Source: Trichoplax sp. H2
Lineage: Eukaryota; Placozoa; Uniplacotomia; Trichoplacea
Length of the DNA: 64,000 bases
Direction of reading: 5' to 3'
Assembly (NCBI GenBank): GCA_003344405.1
Contig: NOWV01000255.1
Coordinates: 1 to 64,000 of the forward strand
Part shown: positions 59,644 through 64,000 of the stretch, piece after piece
Layout of the letters: each line of letters starts with the position of its first letter
Numbering within the stretch: position 1 is the first letter of the stretch
Made by a program: the position numbers and the translations under genes
The notes under the pieces: generated by a model
The model's input: only the letters and a program-made list of their open reading frames with translations
Databases searched by the model: none
What the model was told of the DNA's origin: nothing

Positions 59644-61183
59644 TTGGGATAATTTAGCAAGCTCTTTCTACAAACGATGATGTAAAGTATACAAGTAACC
59701 TTGAGCTCGATTCTATCTGAATAATCTGATGATGACCACTAGGCAGTAAACAAAGTTGGAGACAAGAGTTTTGATGATTTCGAGTATGGTTTTATTATGG
59801 AGAGATTGACTCAAGTTGAATGTCTTGACTACAGTACAGTACAGTACAGTACACAGTACGGAAAGACTTACACTTTGTACTGTACTACAGGACTGTACTG
59901 TACTGTACAACTGATCGTGCTGTGACGTTGCTTTTGCGAGCTGATCATACAGTATTATGACTTGATAAATACTGTAAGAAGAATGACTGAAAAGACAGTA
60001 ATACTGTTCACTTCTAAGGACATGGTCACAGGCACTATTGCACACTATTCAGTAGGGTGTAGAACTGATGGTGCTGTGACATTACTTTTGCGAGCTGATC
60101 ATAATATGGCTGGATAAATACTGTAAGAAGAATGACTGAAAACACAGTAATACTGTTCACTTCTAAGGACATGGTCATAGGCACTATTGCACACTATTCA
60201 GTAGGGTGTAGAACTGATGGTGCTGTGACATTACTTTTGCGAGCTGATCATAATATGACATGGTCACATGCACTGTTGCACACTATTTAGTAGAGTGTAC
60301 AACTGATGGTGCTGTGACACTACTTTTGCGAGCTGATCATAATATGACTGGATAAATACTGTAAGAAGAATGACTGAAAATACAGTAATACTGTTCACTT
60401 ATATGGATGGACATGGTCACAGGCACTGTTGCACAGTATTTAGTAGAGCGTACAACTGATGGTGCTGTGACATTACTTTTGCGAGCTGATCATAATATGA
60501 CATGGTCACATGCGCTGTTGCACACTATTTAGTAGAGTGTAGAACTGATGGTGCTGTGACATTACTTTTGCGAGCTGATCATAATATGACTGGATAAATA
60601 CTGTGACTGAAAATACAGTAATACTGTTCACTTCTATGGGCATCGTCACAGGCACTGTTGCACACTATTCAGTAGAGTGTAGAACTGATGGTGCTGTGAC
60701 ATTACTTTTGCGAGCTGATCATAACATGACTTGATAAATACTGTGACTGAAAATACAGTAATACTGTTCATTTCTATGGACATCGTCACATGCACTGTTG
60801 CACACTATTCAGTAGAGTGTAGAACTGATGGTGCTGTGACATTACTTTTGCGAGCTGATCATAATACGACTGGATAAATACTGTAAGAAGAATGACTGAA
60901 AATACAGTACTGAACGTACTACTGGCCGCGCTGTCATTGGACATCAAACAAAGAGAATCGTTATCATCAGTCAACGACTCGCTTCTAACTGACCCGCCCC
61001 GGTAGTTCATACTACTGTAAAGTATAAAAAGCCAGTCGGAGACACTTGCAAACCAATCGACTTTATCGCCGTGTGTGCAAGCTAGCAAAAGCGTTTGGCT
61101 TGTAGTCCTAATTGAGAAAGAAATTGGGTTACTACTGGTTACTAGGGAAGGAAGCAGCTTGATTGAAGAAATTATTCAAGATC
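59644..61183. promoter_or_regulatory. Divergent intergenic region between GATAD1 and the PDIA5-like gene
   Basis: GATAD1 (minus) and the PDIA5-like gene (plus) are head to head about 1.5 kb apart, so both 5' regions lie here. Most of the interval is the minisatellite at 59831-60910. Unique sequence remains at 59644-59830 and 60910-61183. No TATA box or other core element was convincingly identified; the promoter role is inferred from gene orientation. Confidence 0.5.
59831..60910. repeat. Complex minisatellite with (CAGTA)n start, eight copies of a core
   Basis: The block starts with ACAGTACAGTACAGTACAGT (59831). It then repeats a unit of about 148 bp, or shortened versions, containing GGTGCTGTGACATTACTTTT, GCGAGCTGATCATAATATGA, AATACTGTAAGAAGAATGAC and TTGCACACTATTCAGTAGAG. 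The core GCTGTGAC recurs near 59921, 60073, 60221, 60312, 60464, 60552, 60692 and 60832. Spacing alternates between about 90 and 150 bp because several units lack an inner segment. Confidence 0.85.
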
Positions 61184-63843
61184 ATGAGAGCATTTTTAGC
61201 CATTTGCATCCTAATATGTGGATGCTATCTACTTCAGGTTAGTGTAATTCATGCAATTGACTATACAGTACTTTTGGCCAAGGCATTGATTGCAGTAGGG
61301 CACCAATGGATCACAACTGCTGTTATTGTTGTATGGCTGATACGTGCGCACTCAGGAAATGAGAGAACTTGTTCATCACTCTAGTCACATAGATTTGTAC
61401 AATTATTTCGAGTGCAAAGTAGATAGTAGATTGGATCATTCAATGGACAACTCTATTTTAGTATTACTTTCAAAGGCAGTCTGTGTTGCGATGAGTAGAA
61501 TCCAAGCTTATCGAGCTGCAATGGTCCTTAGCTAGTCAACAATGTTGTCGTTAAGCTGACGTGGCGTTATTCAAATATGTACTTTACATTCATTAAGTTA
61601 ATCCGCACACCTGCTTAACGTTCAATATCAAAGTATGGTCAAGTTTTACTCGATCAGTTTTCGAATCGACATCGGAAATGGCTATAGAGTAGATATGACA
61701 TAAAATTAGAATCTAAAATAGATCCATGTTGAATTCTATCGACGGCTACAACTTGTGGCAAAAGATACCTTACATGAAAGATGTAATGAAAGGGGGAAAA
61801 AAATGATTTCGGGATGAGTGATTCTCGGCTCTTTCTCTCTCAATGCTATATAGACTAGTCTTGCAGCGAAAAAGAAAAAATCAGATAAAGGTCATGTTAT
61901 TCAAATCGATAATGTGAAGGAATACAAGAAGCTACTGCGTACGCGTAAGAATATCTTGATAGCATTTTTCAAAACAGGTAAGAGATCGTGATAGGACAAG
62001 TAGGTCATCACAAGAGGGATAGCACTTTTTCTTTTCAATGAACATCAATCATAGACTACTAGAAAGGAATCTATATAGAAAAGAACTCTTTCTAATAGCT
62101 ACTTCATGCTTGAATCTATTTTGAAGTCATAAGGAGTATTTAAACACAACATTTTCAGTTATTGCTGTTATCCATGCCGGTGGTGGATAGTATGATTTCA
62201 ACTTGAATAATACAAGTTCTTACTAATGAGTATTAATGCGGTATAGTTTAAAGTAGCAACTACCAACTTAATATGGCTATATCGTATGAGTTGATTAATT
62301 GATAAATAAACATTTAGAAAGCGGCATAGAGTACTCACTACACTAATTGCATGATATTGCAATATATTATGCAGTTAGTTGACTTAATTCACTAACAATA
62401 AGAATAGCTTAAGTCCTTATTATAATGCCTACACAGAAGAGCATTATACAGGCACTAATCGCTTGCTAACACAATAGCCGCAATTTACAATGAATCTCTT
62501 TCGTCATTTCCCTAGTAATCATGGAATGTATCCATTCTACTGCTATAATAATTGGATATTTTACTGCTTAACAGGACTAAGTGAAGATACTTTTGATTTT
62601 CTCTCAATGTATGATAGTCTACGTTGAGCTTTTTTCACTTCAGCAACACAATTTCAAGCTAGTTTTTATGATACATTATCATAAGCCAAGGGTTCAGGAA
62701 CTAGTTCAAGGTACAATACTACAACTGACGTTCGATAGTAATCGGACATCTGTGATGATATATCTATCATAAATAAGATCCGGCTATTGTTGCTCAAAAG
62801 TAATTCAGCACAATGCTTTCGACATGCTTCGACTTTGGACTATTTTAACTTTCATCACACCGATTATATTTCCATCTTCATCGATTGAACTAGAATACAA
62901 TTGCTAGTAGGTGTATCTCAAAACATGCTTCTCGGATCATGAATGAGTTATACGCTATTAACTTCGGCAATTTCAATGACTGCGGATTAAAAACAATAAT
63001 ATTGGAAGATCTGTTATAGAATTAAATGTGAAATGATAGATAGGGGAAAGTATAAGATGTAGCCTTCTATAATATCTTTTCCTTTCCAATTTTTTGAACA
63101 TTGTAATTCTACTTTCTCATAAATAATGAAAATTTTTTCCAAAGATTAAATCTCGCACAATGAATGCCATTGAATAATGATTAATGCTTTTATGCTAATG
63201 CACAACAAGAACAGCTATTGAAAGCTTAAATATTTGAAAATGGCAAAATTTTGCTGATAAACTCTCTTGAAATAGGGTAGTTTTAAACAAATAGCACTCT
63301 TACAGTAGGATAACCATGAACATTTCCTAAAGTGAATTCGTACTTACATGTTCTATTTATATCGGGATACAATAATCATCTAGACCTTTAGCGACTCTCA
63401 TGTCAAGATAACAATTTTCTCGGCTGCATTTTGATCTTGCATTATCCTTCTTGATTAAGCATTTACCTATGTAATATAGCAAACTTTTGACGATAAAGTT
63501 CCAAAGATATTAAAAATTAAGAACAAAGTGATAACTACAAGTTGATCAATATATATTTCTCATGTTTATTCTGTAATTTTTGCATGAAAATTAACAATTT
63601 TGAATTAGGTCAGTGATAATGCGGTAGATGTGCATTCTATTTTAACGTACGTAATTAAAAGATGGGTTCATATTCTACAGAAATATAAAATTTCTTTAGC
63701 ACTTGTAGATTTATAACACAACTAATCTAAATCGATGAAATCCTTGTCACTCTAGGTGGAGATATTGGTAAAAAATTAGATACACTAATACGAGCTGCAA
63801 ATCAGGTCTATGGTATTGGAACGCTTTCATATGTTGACTGCGG
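61184..63843 (+). CDS. PDIA5: PDIA5-like protein disulphide isomerase, first three exons (3' partial)
   Basis: This is an ER lumen thiol-disulphide exchange enzyme; only the N-terminal part is in the window. Exon 1 (61184-61241) gives the signal peptide MRAFLAICILICGCYLLQ. Exon 2 (61867-61977) contains HVIQIDNVKEYKKLLRTRKN, matching the first non-catalytic thioredoxin-like domain of PDIA5 (KDLKKLLRTRNN in vertebrates). Exon 3 (63756-63843) ends TLSYVDCG, matching the family's WVDCGD strand. Phases join as 1, 1, then 2. The exon 1 donor GTGTAA was chosen because it gives the needed phase; a GTTAGT three bases upstream plus an unseen exon is the alternative. The catalytic CxxC domains lie beyond 64000. 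Confidence 0.82.
61978..63755 (+). other. Long PDIA5-like intron 2
   Basis: 1.8 kb of AT-rich sequence between exons 2 and 3. The protein reads continuously across it against the family, so no missing exon is expected, and I see no repeat, RNA gene or nested gene. Confidence 0.6.
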
Positions 63844-64000
63844 GTATACAAATCACGGATTAATCAATCATAATTTTCATACATTCTATAATAGTTATTG
63901 GTTAATTTTATTTTATCTCTTAAATTTTGGATTGATATTAAGTTATCTACTTATTGAATGCTATCGCGTTAATAGTTGATATTCGATGGTGTAGATAAGA
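63844..64000 (+). other. Start of PDIA5-like intron 3 at window end
   Basis: Begins with the donor GTATAC and runs out of the window; nothing recognisable. Confidence 0.5.

Noticed and set aside
59346-59660. 104-codon minus-strand frame over GATAD1 exon 1
   Set aside because: Shadow frame of the GATA-finger exon, which has the conserved cysteines in the other frame.

Overview
The window is nuclear DNA from an animal. It is AT-rich and intron-dense. Every gene I can support is split into short exons with GT/AG borders, and the products are metazoan families: leucine-rich-repeat G-protein-coupled receptors (LGRs), an SLC25A39/40-type mitochondrial carrier, GATAD1 and PDIA5. The compact introns (mostly 100-900 bp) and the early-animal flavour suggest a placozoan-like or other non-bilaterian genome. 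That lineage guess is inference only. One 20-base run of N shows that this is a draft assembly.

0.3-46 kb holds two giant tandem LGR genes on the + strand, copy A (290-18387; its signal-peptide exon lies left of the window) and copy B (24161-46137). Each encodes an LRRNT cap, then about 47-49 leucine-rich repeats, then a hinge and a 7TM domain that most resembles relaxin-receptor-type (type C) LGRs. Nearly every LRR is one exon of 63-84 nt (usually 72) bounded by phase-2 introns, and the two copies align exon by exon. Copy B is intact through the 7TM domain apart from one LRR exon with a damaged donor site. Copy A keeps 47 open LRR exons, but its 7TM exon is broken before TM6 by a 1-base insertion plus a nonsense change. 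A third, tiny TM7 relic lies between them. The spacer also holds an LTR-like repeat; an inverted copy of it follows copy B.

46.1-48.8 kb is repeat-rich: LTR-like sequence, a duplicated degenerate ORF, a 125-bp tandem array and a CAGTA microsatellite. 48.8-57.1 kb carries two tandem 11-exon carriers of the SLC25A39/40 family with identical intron phases (341 and 335 aa), separated by a 78-bp minisatellite. 57.9-59.6 kb carries GATAD1 on the - strand (4 exons, 242 aa), tail-to-tail with the second carrier. 59.8-60.9 kb is a complex minisatellite in the divergent spacer between GATAD1 and a PDIA5-like gene, of which only the first three exons (61184-63843) are inside the window.

Functionally the window joins an unusual receptor pair (extracellular peptide sensing) to a set of housekeeping genes: mitochondrial glutathione import, chromatin binding and ER thiol-disulphide exchange. 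No operon logic is expected. The notable biology is the size and modularity of the LRR ectodomains and the contrasting fate of the two duplicates.
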